DNA of 64,000 nt, from contig NZ_CP097384.1 of the NCBI RefSeq assembly GCF_024584705.1, positions 3,472,001 through 3,536,000 of the forward strand, written 5' to 3'. The notes beneath the pieces were generated by a model. It searched no databases and was not told where the DNA came from. It saw nothing but the letters and a program-made list of their open reading frames with translations. The stretch comes from Blastopirellula sp. J2-11. GTDB taxonomy: Bacteria; Planctomycetota; Planctomycetia; Pirellulales; Pirellulaceae. The translations under genes and the position numbers were made by a program. Numbering within the stretch: the stretch's first letter is position 1; every line of letters begins with the position of its first letter. Shown in pieces: positions 34,850 through 46,300 of this stretch.

Positions 34850-35421
34850 CTGACCTCTATCCGAAGAGAACTTTGGACGCCGGCCCAACTCGGCGACCTG
34901 TTGGCGATTTCAGCGCGGCTGCGTTTGGTCGACAAACTAGGCGGCCGAATTCATCGGCCATCGCGACATGAACTGCTCCATAAGAACCTGGAGCAGCAAA
35001 ATGGCCAGACAACGCCATCAAGGTTTTTGACAAGTTCTCAGATGAAAACTGGACGTATACCTTGATCGAATATTTTATTCGCAAGTCGTGACCTGCATGA
35101 AGGTTACGCCGCGATGAATTTCTTCATTAGGACGAGACATCGACAACTCCGTCCAATTTCGTCGCGCGAAGCTACATACCGCGCGAGGCGGACGCGATTC
35201 GAGTCTCTAGGTATCTTGCTTCGTTCCACTCAATAACGACGCGAGCAGAGGCGAAATTTTCAACAAATCTGAGCGGTTGTGACCAAACGTGTCACGAGGC
35301 TGGTTTAGGATCAGCATTACTCCAAGTCAACAAACGACGCCGTTAGCGAAACGAATTTGTTGGCGTGGCGAGTTGTTTTCCAATGACGCGAAAACGCATC
35401 TTTATCAGCCGGTCGCGCACG
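34850..35421. other. Region upstream of the cas operon, no gene supported
   Basis: About 570 bases. A minus-strand frame (34857-35084) shows no family resemblance. The cas3 promoter should lie in the last 150 bases but no clear -35/-10 pair can be assigned. Confidence 0.45.
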
Positions 35422-37674
35422 ATGTATTACGCACATACCCAGGGAAATGGGCCTGAAGATTGGGAGCCGCTCGAAGAGCATTTGCGGCTGGTCGCGCTTG
35501 GCGACGATCAGTTCCCTGGAGCAGCCGGTTTCGCCAAAAAATTTGGCGCCGCCGATTTTGGCGAACTCCTCGGCTGGTGGCATGATCTGGGAAAATTCGC
35601 GCCGCAGTTTCAAGGTTATTTGCGCCAGCAAAATGGTCTCGACTCCCATCTCGAAAATCTGCCAGGTCGCGTCGACCATTCCACCGCTGGCGCCGCTTTT
35701 GCCGTTCAGCGATTTGCAGATACTCATCCCGCCGTGGCGCGGATTCTAGCGTATTGCATCGCCGGCCATCATGCTGGACTGGCGGACTGGGATACCGACA
35801 GCGATGCGTGTCTTCAGCAACGTCTAAATGCGAAGAAGCCGGAAACAATCGCCGCCTTGAAGGAAGCTTGCGGAGAATTTCTTCACTTGCCGCTGCCCCC
35901 TCTGCCTTCGTTGACGCCCGGTACAGATAACGCCGAGAGGAGCTTTCAATTAGCATTTTTTACACGAATGCTGTTTTCGTGTCTGGTCGACGCTGATTAT
36001 CTGGCGACCGAGAAATTCATGGCGCCGGAAACTGCCGGACAGCGGAGAGAGCAACAGCCGTTGCTGGCGGAATTGAATGCGGCGCTCGATCGCTGTTTGG
36101 CTGACAAACGTTCCCAGTCCGAACCGACTCCCGTCAACGCAATTCGCGGCGATATCTTATCGGAGTGTCAAAACGCCGCACCGCTTCGCCCCGGGTTCTT
36201 TTCGCTAACGGTTCCGACAGGCGGCGGCAAAACGCTCTCGTCGCTTTCCTTTGCGTTGCGACACGCATTACAGCATGACCTTGATCGGATTATCTACGCG
36301 ATTCCCTTCACCAGTATCGTGGAACAGAACGCGGACGTATTTCGCGCGGCCCTGGGAGATTTGGCGACAACCGGACTTGTCGAGCATCACAGCAATTTTG
36401 ACCCCAAGAAAGAAACCCCCTGGAATCGCCTTTCCGCCGAAACTTGGAACGCGCCGCTGGTCGTGACTACGAACATCCAACTTTTGGAATCGTTATTTGC
36501 CTCACGGACTTCGCGCTGTCGCAAGCTGCACAACATCGCTCGCAGCGTCATTATTCTGGATGAATCCCAAACGCTGTCGGTGGAACTTCTGCATCCCTGC
36601 TTATCCGCACTTCGTGAACTTGTGCGCAATTATCAATGCAGCGTCGTGCTTTGCACCGCAACGCAACCGGCGCTGATGGCGCGAGACGATTTCAAAATTG
36701 GAATTCCGGCGAACGAAATCGAAGAAATCATTTCCAAGCCTGCCGCGCTTTATCAATCGCTAAAACGCGTGCAGGTCCAATACGTGGGCGACTTATCCGA
36801 CGATGACTTGATCGATCAGCTCGCGTCCGAGCAGCAAGTGCTGTGCATCGTTAACACTACTCGGCATGCGGCCGAACTCTATCAGCGACTTAAACAGCGC
36901 GGCCAAGCGGTTCATCTCAGCGCCCGGATGTGTCCCGAGCATCGCAGCAAAACGATCAAGGATATCAAACAGAGCCTAGATGACAAAAAACCGTGCCGTG
37001 TGATCAGTACGCAAGTCATCGAGGCAGGCGTCGACATCGATTTTCCCGCTGTCTATCGGGCGATCGCCGGGTTCGACTCCTTGGCCCAGGCGGCAGGCCG
37101 GTGCAATCGGGAAGGGAGACACGCCGCCGGCAAAGTGGTCGTATTTGCCACCGAACATCCGCTTCCCCACGGCCACTTACGGCAAACTGCGGAAACCGCT
37201 CAAGAATTGATCCCGCTCTACGACGATTTCCTGAGCCTGGATGCGATTGAACATTACTTTCGCAAACACTACTGGCAACACCAAGGGGGCTGGGACCGTC
37301 CAGGCGTTTTAAGCAGTTTCCGTTCGGACAGTGGTTCCTTTGCGCCGCTAGCCGATTTTCGCAGTGCCGAGCAAAAGTTTCAGCTCATACCTGATGAAAC
37401 GAAGCCGGTTATCGTTCCCTGGGGCAAGACAGGCCGCCGCCTTGAAAGGCAACTCCGCAAATCGCCATTTGTCAGCCGTGAGATTCGTCAACAGTTACAG
37501 CGATACACGGTCCAAATTCGCCAATTTTATTGGGATCGTTTCGTGCAGAATCATTGGGTCGAGTTGGTTTACGAGCAGTACCCTGTCCTGGTTGACTCGT
37601 TGCGATACGACGACAATTTAGGAATCGGTCTAGATGATCAGATACTACTGGACCCCGCTCAGTCGGTGGTATAA
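35422..37674 (+). CDS. cas3: Cas3 nuclease-helicase, type I-C
   Basis: 750 residues from the ATG at 35422 (MYYAHTQGNG, the usual beginning in I-C systems); the frame is open to 35365. The HD nuclease motif is at residues 54-55 (GWWHDLGKFAPQFQGYL) with further HD-domain His in DHSTAGAAF and AGHHAGLADW. Helicase motifs: Walker A VPTGGGKTLSSLSF, DESQ in IILDESQTL, TATQPAL, and C-terminal VISTQVIEAGVDIDFPAVYR and QAAGRCNREG. It degrades DNA marked by Cascade. First gene of a contiguous operon with cas5c 24 bases downstream. Confidence 0.96.
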   Translation: MYYAHTQGNGPEDWEPLEEHLRLVALGDDQFPGAAGFAKKFGAADFGELLGWWHDLGKFAPQFQGYLRQQNGLDSHLENLPGRVDHSTAGAAFAVQRFADTHPAVARILAYCIAGHHAGLADWDTDSDACLQQRLNAKKPETIAALKEACGEFLHLPLPPLPSLTPGTDNAERSFQLAFFTRMLFSCLVDADYLATEKFMAPETAGQRREQQPLLAELNAALDRCLADKRSQSEPTPVNAIRGDILSECQNAAPLRPGFFSLTVPTGGGKTLSSLSFALRHALQHDLDRIIYAIPFTSIVEQNADVFRAALGDLATTGLVEHHSNFDPKKETPWNRLSAETWNAPLVVTTNIQLLESLFASRTSRCRKLHNIARSVIILDESQTLSVELLHPCLSALRELVRNYQCSVVLCTATQPALMARDDFKIGIPANEIEEIISKPAALYQSLKRVQVQYVGDLSDDDLIDQLASEQQVLCIVNTTRHAAELYQRLKQRGQAVHLSARMCPEHRSKTIKDIKQSLDDKKPCRVISTQVIEAGVDIDFPAVYRAIAGFDSLAQAAGRCNREGRHAAGKVVVFATEHPLPHGHLRQTAETAQELIPLYDDFLSLDAIEHYFRKHYWQHQGGWDRPGVLSSFRSDSGSFAPLADFRSAEQKFQLIPDETKPVIVPWGKTGRRLERQLRKSPFVSREIRQQLQRYTVQIRQFYWDRFVQNHWVELVYEQYPVLVDSLRYDDNLGIGLDDQILLDPAQSVV

Positions 37675-37698
37675 ACATAGCTCCAAGGAGTGCCCAGC

Positions 37699-38409
37699 AT
37701 GTCATATTCGGTGAAGTTACACGTTTGGGGTGAAGCCGCCTGCTTCACTCGTCCCGAGATGAAGGTCGAACGCGTCAGCTATGACGTGATGACCCCCTCG
37801 GCAGCTCGCGGGGTGTTGGAAGCGATCTATTGGAAACCGCAAATGCGGTGGGAGATCGAGCGGATCCATCTGCTGAAACCGGTCCGATTCACGAACCTTC
37901 GCCGTAACGAGGTCGGGGTAAAAGCCTCCGCCGCCAACGCCAAATCGGCGATCAAAAGTGGAAGCGGTTCTTTAGGTCTTTATATCGAAGACGAACGGCA
38001 ACAACGAGCAGGCACGATCCTCCGCGACGTCGGCTACGTTATCGAGGGACGTATCGTCGCGCTCGATGCCGAGAATCCTGCCGAAAAACATTACCACATG
38101 TTCAAACGTCGGGCCGAAAAAGGGCAATGCTTTCAACGTCCCTATCTTGGCTGTCGCGAGTTTCTCGCTGACTTCGCCTGGGTTGAAAACGAACTCCCTG
38201 CTTGCGAACTTTCGCAGTCCGAGCGAAACCGCGACCTGGGTTTCATGCTGCTCGACATCGCGTATACGCCGGCTACCGGCAAAGCCTACGATGTCATCGA
38301 AAGCAACACCGGAAAAAAGCTGCTCGCCCAGCCGCAGTTCTTCCGCGCTGCCTTGAAAGCTGGCGTCATGGAAGTTCCCGCCGTGACATCAACGGAGGTG
38401 GTCGCATGA
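37699..38409 (+). CDS. cas5c: Cas5c (Cas5d) pre-crRNA processing nuclease
   Basis: 236 residues from the ATG at 37699 with AAGGAG 8 bases upstream; a GTG at 37690 overlaps that site. The RAMP fold begins SYSVKLHVWGEAACFTRPEM and continues VSYDVMTPSAARGVLEAIYW, AGTILRDVGYVIEGRI, RRAEKGQCFQRPYLGCREF. In type I-C the Cas5 protein replaces Cas6 and cuts the repeat hairpin, leaving an 11-nt 5' handle. Its stop overlaps the cas8c start (ATGA). Confidence 0.95.
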   Translation: MSYSVKLHVWGEAACFTRPEMKVERVSYDVMTPSAARGVLEAIYWKPQMRWEIERIHLLKPVRFTNLRRNEVGVKASAANAKSAIKSGSGSLGLYIEDERQQRAGTILRDVGYVIEGRIVALDAENPAEKHYHMFKRRAEKGQCFQRPYLGCREFLADFAWVENELPACELSQSERNRDLGFMLLDIAYTPATGKAYDVIESNTGKKLLAQPQFFRAALKAGVMEVPAVTSTEVVA

Positions 38410-40187
38410 TTTTGCAAGTGTTGAATGAATTCTACGAGCGGCTTTCCGACGATCCAAGTCAAGAGATCGCTCCCTACGGCTATAGTGTGCAGAAGATGAG
38501 CTTTTGCGTCGTCCTTGCTCCCGATGGGCGACTCGTGCAATTCCAATCGCTCATTTCCGAAATGAAGAATGGCCGCGGCATCGCCAAGCCGCTTGTCGTC
38601 CCTGGACAAGGCAAACCGCCAGGCTCCGGCGTCAATCCTTGCCTGCTGTGGGACAACGCCGCCTACATGCTCGGCTATCGCGCCGAGGATCCCAAGCCAG
38701 AGCGAACGTCGCAATGCTTTGAAGCGTTTCGTGATCGGCATCTCGCGCTCGAAACGGAGATCAACGATCCGCAATTTTCGACCGTTTGCAGCTTTCTCAA
38801 GCAATGGCGCCCAGAACTAGCCGTCGAACATCCGGAACTTGCTGAGATCTCGCAAAGCTTCGGCTGTTTTCTCCTGCAAGGCGAAACCTCGTATGTTCAC
38901 GAGCGAACCGCTGTAAAGCAGTGGTGGGACCAGCAAGAAACTTCGGACAGCGAGCGACGCGGCGCCTGCCTGGTAAGCGGCCAGCAGCGGACGCTCGCTC
39001 GGCTACATGCGCCCAAAATCAAAGGGGTTCGGGGAGCCCAAAGTTCCGGCGCGTCTATCGTCAGTTTTAACCTGGATGCGTTTGAATCGTACGGAATGCG
39101 GCAAAGCTACAATGCGCCGGTCTCTGAGCAAGCCGCATTTCAATACGCTACGGCGCTGAATCAAATGCTGGCTGATCCGGCCAGAACGGTTTCGCTAGGA
39201 GATACGACCATCGTATTCTGGACAGCGAAACCGACCGCAGCCGAAACGATCTTCCCCACCTTTTTCTCCGGTCCGCTGCCAACGCAAAACGAAGCGGAAG
39301 ACGCCGCAGTGCTTGCTCGCCTCAAAGCATTCCTCTCGCGGCTCGCTCAGGGCAAGCGGGACAAGTCAGCTTTGCCAAGCGAAGACGCCGATACGCCGTT
39401 CTATATTCTCGGCCTTTCTCCCAACGCATCGCGGGTCTCGATTCGGTTTTGGCAAGTCAGCAGCGTTGGAGAGATGTCCCAGCGACTTGCCCAGTATGTG
39501 CAGGAAGTCGAACTGGTGAACTCGCCGGATGAAATCCCGCCGACGCCCCGGCAATTGATTCGCGAGACGGCGCGTGAGGCCAAAGATGCTCCGCCGCTCC
39601 TCTCCGGGTCGCTCATGCAATCCATCTTGACCGGCGCGCCCTATCCGCTCGCTTTTTATCAAGCAATTCTGCGGCGGATTCGGGCCGAGCAACTCGTTGA
39701 CAAAAGCCATCGCAAGGATTGGATTCGCGCGATGCATCGCCGTATCGCCGCGATCAAGGCCGTCTTAATCCGCAACTTCAACAAGGAGATATCCGTGGGA
39801 CTCGACACCAACCGCTCCGAACCTGCCTACCACTTGGGGCGCTGGTTCGCCTTGCTTGAAAAGGTGCAGAAAGACGCTTTGGGAGAACATATCAACGCGA
39901 CGATCAAGGACCGCTTCTTTACCGCCGCTTCATCGACGCCTGCGACGGTGTTTCCCCGCCTGATTAGCATGAGCCAAAACCACTTGAACAAAATCGATGC
40001 GAAAGGACTTCGCATCACGCGCGAAAAACAAATTCAAGTGATCGCCGATCGGTTGAACGAATTCCCCCGACACCTGGCGCTCGAGCAGCAAGGCTTGTTC
40101 CATCTCGGCTACTACCATCAGGTTCAAGATCTCTATACGAAGAAGTCCGAAACGCCAGCTATCTCCTCCGCCCCAGAAAGCGAGTAA
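38406..40187 (+). CDS. cas8c: Cas8c large subunit (Csd1)
   Basis: 593 residues from the ATG at 38406, which overlaps the cas5c stop. Csd1 hallmarks: [91 protein letters not shown] and [20 protein letters not shown]. It recognises the PAM within the type I-C Cascade. An internal start making a small Cas11-like subunit from the 3' part is known for I-C systems. Here the ATG at 39733 or the GTG at 39795 would be candidates, but neither is demonstrated. Confidence 0.95.
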   Translation: MILQVLNEFYERLSDDPSQEIAPYGYSVQKMSFCVVLAPDGRLVQFQSLISEMKNGRGIAKPLVVPGQGKPPGSGVNPCLLWDNAAYMLGYRAEDPKPERTSQCFEAFRDRHLALETEINDPQFSTVCSFLKQWRPELAVEHPELAEISQSFGCFLLQGETSYVHERTAVKQWWDQQETSDSERRGACLVSGQQRTLARLHAPKIKGVRGAQSSGASIVSFNLDAFESYGMRQSYNAPVSEQAAFQYATALNQMLADPARTVSLGDTTIVFWTAKPTAAETIFPTFFSGPLPTQNEAEDAAVLARLKAFLSRLAQGKRDKSALPSEDADTPFYILGLSPNASRVSIRFWQVSSVGEMSQRLAQYVQEVELVNSPDEIPPTPRQLIRETAREAKDAPPLLSGSLMQSILTGAPYPLAFYQAILRRIRAEQLVDKSHRKDWIRAMHRRIAAIKAVLIRNFNKEISVGLDTNRSEPAYHLGRWFALLEKVQKDALGEHINATIKDRFFTAASSTPATVFPRLISMSQNHLNKIDAKGLRITREKQIQVIADRLNEFPRHLALEQQGLFHLGYYHQVQDLYTKKSETPAISSAPESE

Positions 40188-40191
40188 TCCC

Positions 40192-41058
40192 ATGAATCGA
40201 TACGACTTCGTCTACTTCTTTGACGTGACCGATGGCAATCCCAACGGCGATCCTGACGCCGGCAATTTGCCGCGTGTCGATCCCGAGACAGGGCACGGTC
40301 TGGTCACCGACGTCTGCCTGAAACGAAAAGTGCGCAACTACATCGGCCTGGTTCATGGAGAGCATCCCCCTTACGAAATATACGTCAAAGAGAAAGCGAT
40401 CCTCAACCAGCAGCACGAGCGCGCCTACCAGGCGACCAAGCTCACCGCCAGCAAAGGGAAGCTGCCCAAAGAACTGGCCCAAGCCAAGCAGATCACCGAC
40501 TGGATGTGCAATAATTTCTTCGACATCCGCACTTTTGGGGCTGTGATGACGACCGAAGTCAATTGCGGTCAGGTTCGCGGCCCGGTGCAAATCGGTTTTG
40601 CCCGCAGCATTACGCCGATTATTTCGCTAGAGCACTCCGTAACGCGCTGCGCCGTCACGACCGAGCGCGAAGCGGAAAAGCAGGAAGGGGATAATCGCAC
40701 GATGGGCCGCAAGTATTCCATTCCCTACGGGCTCTACCGGGCCCACGGGTTTATCAATCCCTTCCTGGCGGAGAAAACCGGCTTTTCAGACGACGATTTG
40801 GAACTGTTCAAGTCGGCTTTGAGCAATATGTTCGAGCATGACCGCTCGGCAAGTCGCGGTCTGATGACTCCCAAGGCCTGCTTTGCGTTCAAGCATGAGA
40901 GCCAGCTGGGCAACGCCCGAGCGGATGAACTGTTCGCCCGCGTTACGTCCGAACGCTCGAATGCTGAAACCGAGCCGCCGCGAAACTTCAACGATTATAC
41001 GACCCGCGTTTCCACGGAAGATTTACCGAGCGGCGTCACCATGGAGAAATGGGTGTAA
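40192..41058 (+). CDS. cas7c: Cas7c (Csd2) Cascade backbone subunit
   Basis: 288 residues. Typical Csd2 features: [20 protein letters not shown] near the N-terminus, [77 protein letters not shown] and [20 protein letters not shown]. Several copies bind the crRNA spacer. The gap from cas8c is 4 bases, and the 3' end overlaps the cas4 frame. Confidence 0.95.
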   Translation: MNRYDFVYFFDVTDGNPNGDPDAGNLPRVDPETGHGLVTDVCLKRKVRNYIGLVHGEHPPYEIYVKEKAILNQQHERAYQATKLTASKGKLPKELAQAKQITDWMCNNFFDIRTFGAVMTTEVNCGQVRGPVQIGFARSITPIISLEHSVTRCAVTTEREAEKQEGDNRTMGRKYSIPYGLYRAHGFINPFLAEKTGFSDDDLELFKSALSNMFEHDRSASRGLMTPKACFAFKHESQLGNARADELFARVTSERSNAETEPPRNFNDYTTRVSTEDLPSGVTMEKWV

Positions 41059-41066
41059 TCGCAAAA

Positions 41067-41817
41067 ATGCACGCCGAAACCGATCTCCTTCCCCTTTCCG
41101 CTCTTCAGCACTTGCTGTTTTGCCCTCGGCAAGCGGCGCTGATTCATGTTGAGCAATTATGGGCGGAGAATCGGTTGACGGTCGAAGGGATGAATTTGCA
41201 TCGCCGCGCGCATGAGGCGACCGACGAGTTGCGCGGCGATACGCGGATCGTCCGCGGACTGTCGCTTCGCTCGCTGCAGTATGGCTTGATCGGGAAATCC
41301 GACATTGTCGAATTCACGCCGGCTGATGTCGCCCGAGTTGGCCAACTTCGCAGCACTCCCATGCCGCAACTGTTCGCCGCGATCCGCGAGGAGCCCACCG
41401 CGTGGCTGGTGACGCCGGTCGAGTACAAGCGAGGCAAACCAAAAAGCGACGATAGCGATCGCGTTCAACTATGCGCCCAGGCGATTTGCCTCGAAGAAAT
41501 GTTGGCCGTCAAAATTGACGAGGGCGCCCTGTTCTATGGTCAGCGCCGCCGTCGCATGTCAGTTCCCTTCGATGTATCGCTACGGACGGCAAACGACAAT
41601 TCAAACCGCCGCACAGTGTCATGCTCTCTTTTCTGCCGCAAAGACTCCGCCCGCAGTCTATGAAAAGAAGTGCGATAGCTGTTCCCTCCTATCACTCTGT
41701 CTACCGAAACTGGCGGATCGCATGGCGGCGAGCCGTTTTCTCGATCGCCAGTTCACGGCGGCCTTGGCAGGCGAAGCTCCTCAGACCGATCTGGATATGT
41801 GGGAAGAACCGGAATGA
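41067..41817 (+). pseudogene. cas4: cas4 with a +1 frameshift
   Basis: The first frame from 41067 (or 41049) encodes a normal Cas4 start: LPLSALQHLLFCPRQAALIH with the first iron-sulphur Cys, VEQLWAENRLTVEGMNLHRR, WLVTPVEYKRGKPKSDDSDR, CAQAICLEEMLAVKIDEGAL and FYGQRRRRMSVPFDVSLR. It then loses homology and stops at 41663. The family sequence resumes in the +1 frame (RQTTIQTAAQCHALFSAAKT, then [20 protein letters not shown] with the three C-terminal Cys), ending at 41817 and overlapping cas1. The slip lies near 41575-41590. With one base skipped the protein would be of normal length. It could be an assembly error, a recent mutation or programmed shifting. Cas4 normally trims prespacers at the PAM end. 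Confidence 0.88.
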
Positions 41818-42845
41818 AACAGCACCTCAACACGTTGTTCGTCACCACCGAAGGGGCTTACCTGGCGAAGCAGGGACAAGCCGTCGCCGTCCGCGTCGAA
41901 AAAAAGACGCGACTGCGGATCCCGCTTCATAATCTGGACGGCATCGTTTGTTTCGGTCGCATCGGCGTCAGCCCGTCTTTGATGAGTATCTGCGGGGAAA
42001 TGGGCGTCACGATCTCGATGGCCGATTCAAACGGACGATTTAAGGCGGCGATCGTCGGCTTCTCGCCGGGAAATGTGCTATTGCGGCGGACGCAGTATCG
42101 ATTGGCCGATGAATTGGAGAAATCGTGTGAAATTGCCCGCGTGATGGTCGCCGCCAAGCTGGCCAATTGCCGGGCCGTCCTCCTTCGAGCAGCGCGCGAG
42201 GCGCCAGAAACGCCCCGTCAAGAAGCGTTGGAAGCCGCCGCCAAACGGCTTGTCACCAATTTAGAAGCGGCGCGAACTTGTGCGTCGCTGGATCGCTTGC
42301 GCGGTATCGAAGGAGAAGGTGCTGCGACCTACTTTGACGCCTTCGCGTTGATGATCCGCACGCCGGGTGATGCGTTCCGCTTTACCCATCGCAGTCGACG
42401 GCCCCCGCTCGATCCGATCAACGCGCTGCTGTCGTTTCTGTACGCGATGCTCGCACATGACGCCCGCTCGGCTTGCGAAGCGGCGGGACTGGATGCGGCG
42501 GTCGGCTTCCTGCATCGCGATCGCCCCGGTAGGCCCGGCTTGGCGCTCGACTTGATGGAAGAGTTACGCCCCTTTTTGGCGGATCGTTTGGCGCTTTCGC
42601 TGATTAACCGCCGTCAGGTGTCGGCCAGCGGATTTACGACTTCCCCCAGCGGCGCCGTGCTGATGGATGACGCAACGCGAAAAACGGTGATCACCGCTTA
42701 CCAGAGTCGCAAACAGAATTCACTAATGCATCCCTACCTGCAGGAAAAGACGTCAGTCGGAATCATGATTCACCTGCAAGCTCGCTTACTGGCTCGTCGA
42801 TTACGCGGCGATATCGACGCCTATCCTGCTTTCATCTGGCGGTGA
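41814..42845 (+). CDS. cas1: Cas1 integrase, type I-C
   Basis: 343 residues from the ATG at 41814 ([20 protein letters not shown]), which overlaps the cas4 stop. Family motifs: [40 protein letters not shown] containing the metal-binding Glu, [20 protein letters not shown], and a His/Asp pair in [20 protein letters not shown]. It joins new spacers to the leader end of the array together with Cas2. Catalytic residues appear intact, so acquisition enzymes other than Cas4 look functional. Confidence 0.96.
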   Translation: MKQHLNTLFVTTEGAYLAKQGQAVAVRVEKKTRLRIPLHNLDGIVCFGRIGVSPSLMSICGEMGVTISMADSNGRFKAAIVGFSPGNVLLRRTQYRLADELEKSCEIARVMVAAKLANCRAVLLRAAREAPETPRQEALEAAAKRLVTNLEAARTCASLDRLRGIEGEGAATYFDAFALMIRTPGDAFRFTHRSRRPPLDPINALLSFLYAMLAHDARSACEAAGLDAAVGFLHRDRPGRPGLALDLMEELRPFLADRLALSLINRRQVSASGFTTSPSGAVLMDDATRKTVITAYQSRKQNSLMHPYLQEKTSVGIMIHLQARLLARRLRGDIDAYPAFIWR

Positions 42846-42853
42846 GAAAAACC

Positions 42854-43144
42854 ATGTATGTGCTCGTAACCTATGACGTGAACACGGAAAATCGCGAAGG
42901 ACGCCGCCGGCTTCGCCAGATCGCCAAAACGTGTCTCGACTACGGGCAACGAGTTCAATACTCGGTATTCGAGCTGAAGGTCGATCCGGCCCAATGGGCC
43001 GCCTGCAAAGCCAAACTAACGGACCTGATGAATCCGGCTAAAGACAGCCTCCGCTTCTACTATCTGGGCTCTAACTGGAAACGCAAAGTAGAACACTGCG
43101 GCGCCAAGCCCTCGCTCGACGTTGACGGGCCGCTAATCGCCTAG
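42854..43144 (+). CDS. cas2: Cas2, type I-C
   Basis: 96 residues from the ATG at 42854 ([20 protein letters not shown]); a GTG at 42842 overlapping the cas1 stop is an alternative. Core strands LVTYDV with the conserved Asp, the [16 protein letters not shown] segment and [10 protein letters not shown] are typical of I-C Cas2. It bridges two Cas1 dimers in the integration complex. Last gene before the leader and array. Confidence 0.95.
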   Translation: MYVLVTYDVNTENREGRRRLRQIAKTCLDYGQRVQYSVFELKVDPAQWAACKAKLTDLMNPAKDSLRFYYLGSNWKRKVEHCGAKPSLDVDGPLIA

Positions 43145-43356
43145 CCGGATGTCCCAGCTCAACGAGGGTGAATAAGTCTCTGCGAACGAAAAGCGCCAGA
43201 CAAATCCCCGGCAGGTTCGCGATTACCGTAATCCTCGAACCTAAAAGCATTTACGAAAACCATATCACCCACCCTGCCGATGTAAGTTAACCGCGAGCCG
43301 AGGTTCGCGAATTTACAGCCGTTGCCCCTGCCGTAGTAAGCATTTAGGCTGGCGGC
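43145..43356 (+). promoter_or_regulatory. CRISPR leader
   Basis: 212 bases between cas2 and the first repeat, without a gene. By position this is the leader that should carry the array promoter and the integration signals. The last bases before the first repeat read GCATTTAGGCTGGCGGC. No clear promoter boxes can be named. Confidence 0.7.
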
Positions 43357-46300
43357 GTCGCTCCCTGCGCGGGAGCGTGGATTGAAACTTTTGTCCGTAT
43401 TGTCGCACAGAACAGAGCTACGTCGCTCCCTGCGCGGGAGCGTGGATTGAAACGATTCCGCTATTGATTCCAACAAGTGCGGGGTTCGTCGTCGCTCCCT
43501 GCGCGGGAGCGTGGATTGAAACTGCGCAACAGGCGAACATGGTCGCAATTCAGAAAGGTCGCTCCCTGCGCGGGAGCGTGGATTGAAACAAATTCGTCGA
43601 TCATTTTGCGATCGAACGCGGCAGGTCGCTCCCTGCGCGGGAGCGTGGATTGAAACAGGTCGTCGGGGACGACGGCCTGCCGATCAGCGAAGTCGCTCCC
43701 TGCGCGGGAGCGTGGATTGAAACTTTGTGATTCTTCACGCGCTGCGCAATGATCTGCTCGTCGCTCCCTGCGCGGGAGCGTGGATTGAAACTGTCCGCAT
43801 TACCCCTGGCCGAAGCAACAGTTTTGTCGCTCCCTGCGCGGGAGCGTGGATTGAAACAACGAGCCGTCAGGATCGCCGGCGGCAGTCAAGCCGTCGCTCC
43901 CTGCGCGGGAGCGTGGATTGAAACTGTCGATCGATGCGCGCGAAGCAATGTTCGGCGGGTCGCTCCCTGCGCGGGAGCGTGGATTGAAACTAAAAGGGGA
44001 AGTCATGAATAATAAAGATGATCTGGTCGCTCCCTGCGCGGGAGCGTGGATTGAAACATCTGCTTCGAGACGCGATCGCAGTTGTTCGAGGTCGCTCCCT
44101 GCGCGGGAGCGTGGATTGAAACTTGTCACAAGCTGCATCTGAATCCCGAGACGCTGTCGCTCCCTGCGCGGGAGCGTGGATTGAAACCGTACGGTTGACG
44201 AAAAAAAACGTTAGCTGCTATGTCGCTCCCTGCGCGGGAGCGTGGATTGAAACGCCTGTTCCTCTTCGCTCGTCGGGCCAACTGCGAGGGTCGCTCCCTG
44301 CGCGGGAGCGTGGATTGAAACTTTTCCGCCTGCTTGATCAGGTCCGTCGTTATGCAGTCGCTCCCTGCGCGGGAGCGTGGATTGAAACGACTTCGATTGA
44401 AGCACCGAAAACATGAAAACCGTCGCTCCCTGCGCGGGAGCGTGGATTGAAACGCCTTACGAAGGGCTTTCGATCTTCGGCGGCAAGGTCGCTCCCTGCG
44501 CGGGAGCGTGGATTGAAACACTTTCCCGAGCGGCGCGACTTGCGAGTTCGGCCGTCGCTCCCTGCGCGGGAGCGTGGATTGAAACGTCACCTCGAAGACT
44601 TTGATCGCGTCGACAAGTCGTCGCTCCCTGCGCGGGAGCGTGGATTGAAACCAAAGGCGAGCCTTCCAAGCTTCGGCCCCGACTTCTTGTCGCTCCCTGC
44701 GCGGGAGCGTGGATTGAAACTTCCTGACTGAGTCGCTGAAGTGCTAGACCCGTCGTCGCTCCCTGCGCGGGAGCGTGGATTGAAACAAGTTTTTTAGGCT
44801 GAACTTCATAAGCACCTAGCCGTCGCTCCCTGCGCGGGAGCGTGGATTGAAACCGACCTTCGCCCATCGTCTTACATGAGACGCATAAGTCGCTCCCTGC
44901 GCGGGAGCGTGGATTGAAACACAAGAGGGACGAAATCGAAGGGTTGATTCGTTCGGTCGCTCCCTGCGCGGGAGCGTGGATTGAAACACGTTGGCAGGAC
45001 GCAAGGCGACGACGGAATCATTGTCGCTCCCTGCGCGGGAGCGTGGATTGAAACGTCGCGGCGCAATGGGAAAAAATTTGGTCTTGTTGTCGCTCCCTGC
45101 GCGGGAGCGTGGATTGAAACTTCAAGTCGGCAGGCTTCATTTTAGCCCTTTCGTGTCGCTCCCTGCGCGGGAGCGTGGATTGAAACATTTTCGCTTCGCC
45201 TTTATTACGCGAGGCCAAAAAGTCGCTCCCTGCGCGGGAGCGTGGATTGAAACAATCAAGCGCAGGGCAGGATGGAGCGAGCGATTGAGTCGCTCCCTGC
45301 GCGGGAGCGTGGATTGAAACTGAAATGCTTGCGTCTGATTTCGAGGTCGAGAACGTCGCTCCCTGCGCGGGAGCGTGGATTGAAACATGATCTTTTATTG
45401 ACGTTAGAAAATGCCTCAGAGTCGCTCCCTGCGCGGGAGCGTGGATTGAAACCTTGAAGGCCGCGTAGAAGGCCGCTTCGACTTCGCGTCGCTCCCTGCG
45501 CGGGAGCGTGGATTGAAACTCGACAACCTCAGAAACGAATGACTCCATCGTCGTCGCTCCCTGCGCGGGAGCGTGGATTGAAACATCGTCTTCGCCTGCA
45601 GCGTCGCGAAGTCATGAGTCGCTCCCTGCGCGGGAGCGTGGATTGAAACGGCGAAGCTTGTCGGCCTGCGCCTCGCTGAACGTGTCGCTCCCTGCGCGGG
45701 AGCGTGGATTGAAACAAGTTGAAAACGCCGGACGTCTCGCCAGATCATGAAGTCGCTCCCTGCGCGGGAGCGTGGATTGAAACAGCCGGCCTCACCGTCC
45801 GTGCGGTATCGCTGATTGTCGCTCCCTGCGCGGGAGCGTGGATTGAAACATCTCTGATTCGGAAGGGTCGTATCGAAGCAGCTTGTCGCTCCCTGCGCGG
45901 GAGCGTGGATTGAAACAGGCTGAAAGTCAGGCGAAGAATCATCTTTTAGAGTCGCTCCCTGCGCGGGAGCGTGGATTGAAACACTTGATCAACTTTGCTC
46001 CGCATGTCAGACGCGAGGTCGCTCCCTGCGCGGGAGCGTGGATTGAAACCCGTCGAAGTGAATCACCCTAGATTCGGCAAGCGTCGCTCCCTGCGCGGGA
46101 GCGTGGATTGAAACCTCTCGAAAGCGTCCCAAGCGCGAACTGCTGAAGCGTCGCTCCCTGCGCGGGAGCGTGGATTGAAACACGGCGGCGGTCGCAACAA
46201 GCGCGGCATGCCTGATGTCGCTCCCTGCGCGGGAGCGTGGATTGAAACTGGCCGACTCGATCATGACCGTTAAGTCGGGCGTCGCTCCCTGCGCGGGAGC

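Noticed and set aside
34857-35084. 75-codon minus-strand frame upstream of cas3
   Set aside because: No family resemblance, no ribosome site, and it lies where the cas promoter region should be.
41515-41817. A separate small gene between cas4 and cas1
   Set aside because: Its protein is the missing C-terminal part of Cas4 with the three cluster-binding cysteines, so it is the frameshifted half and not a new gene.
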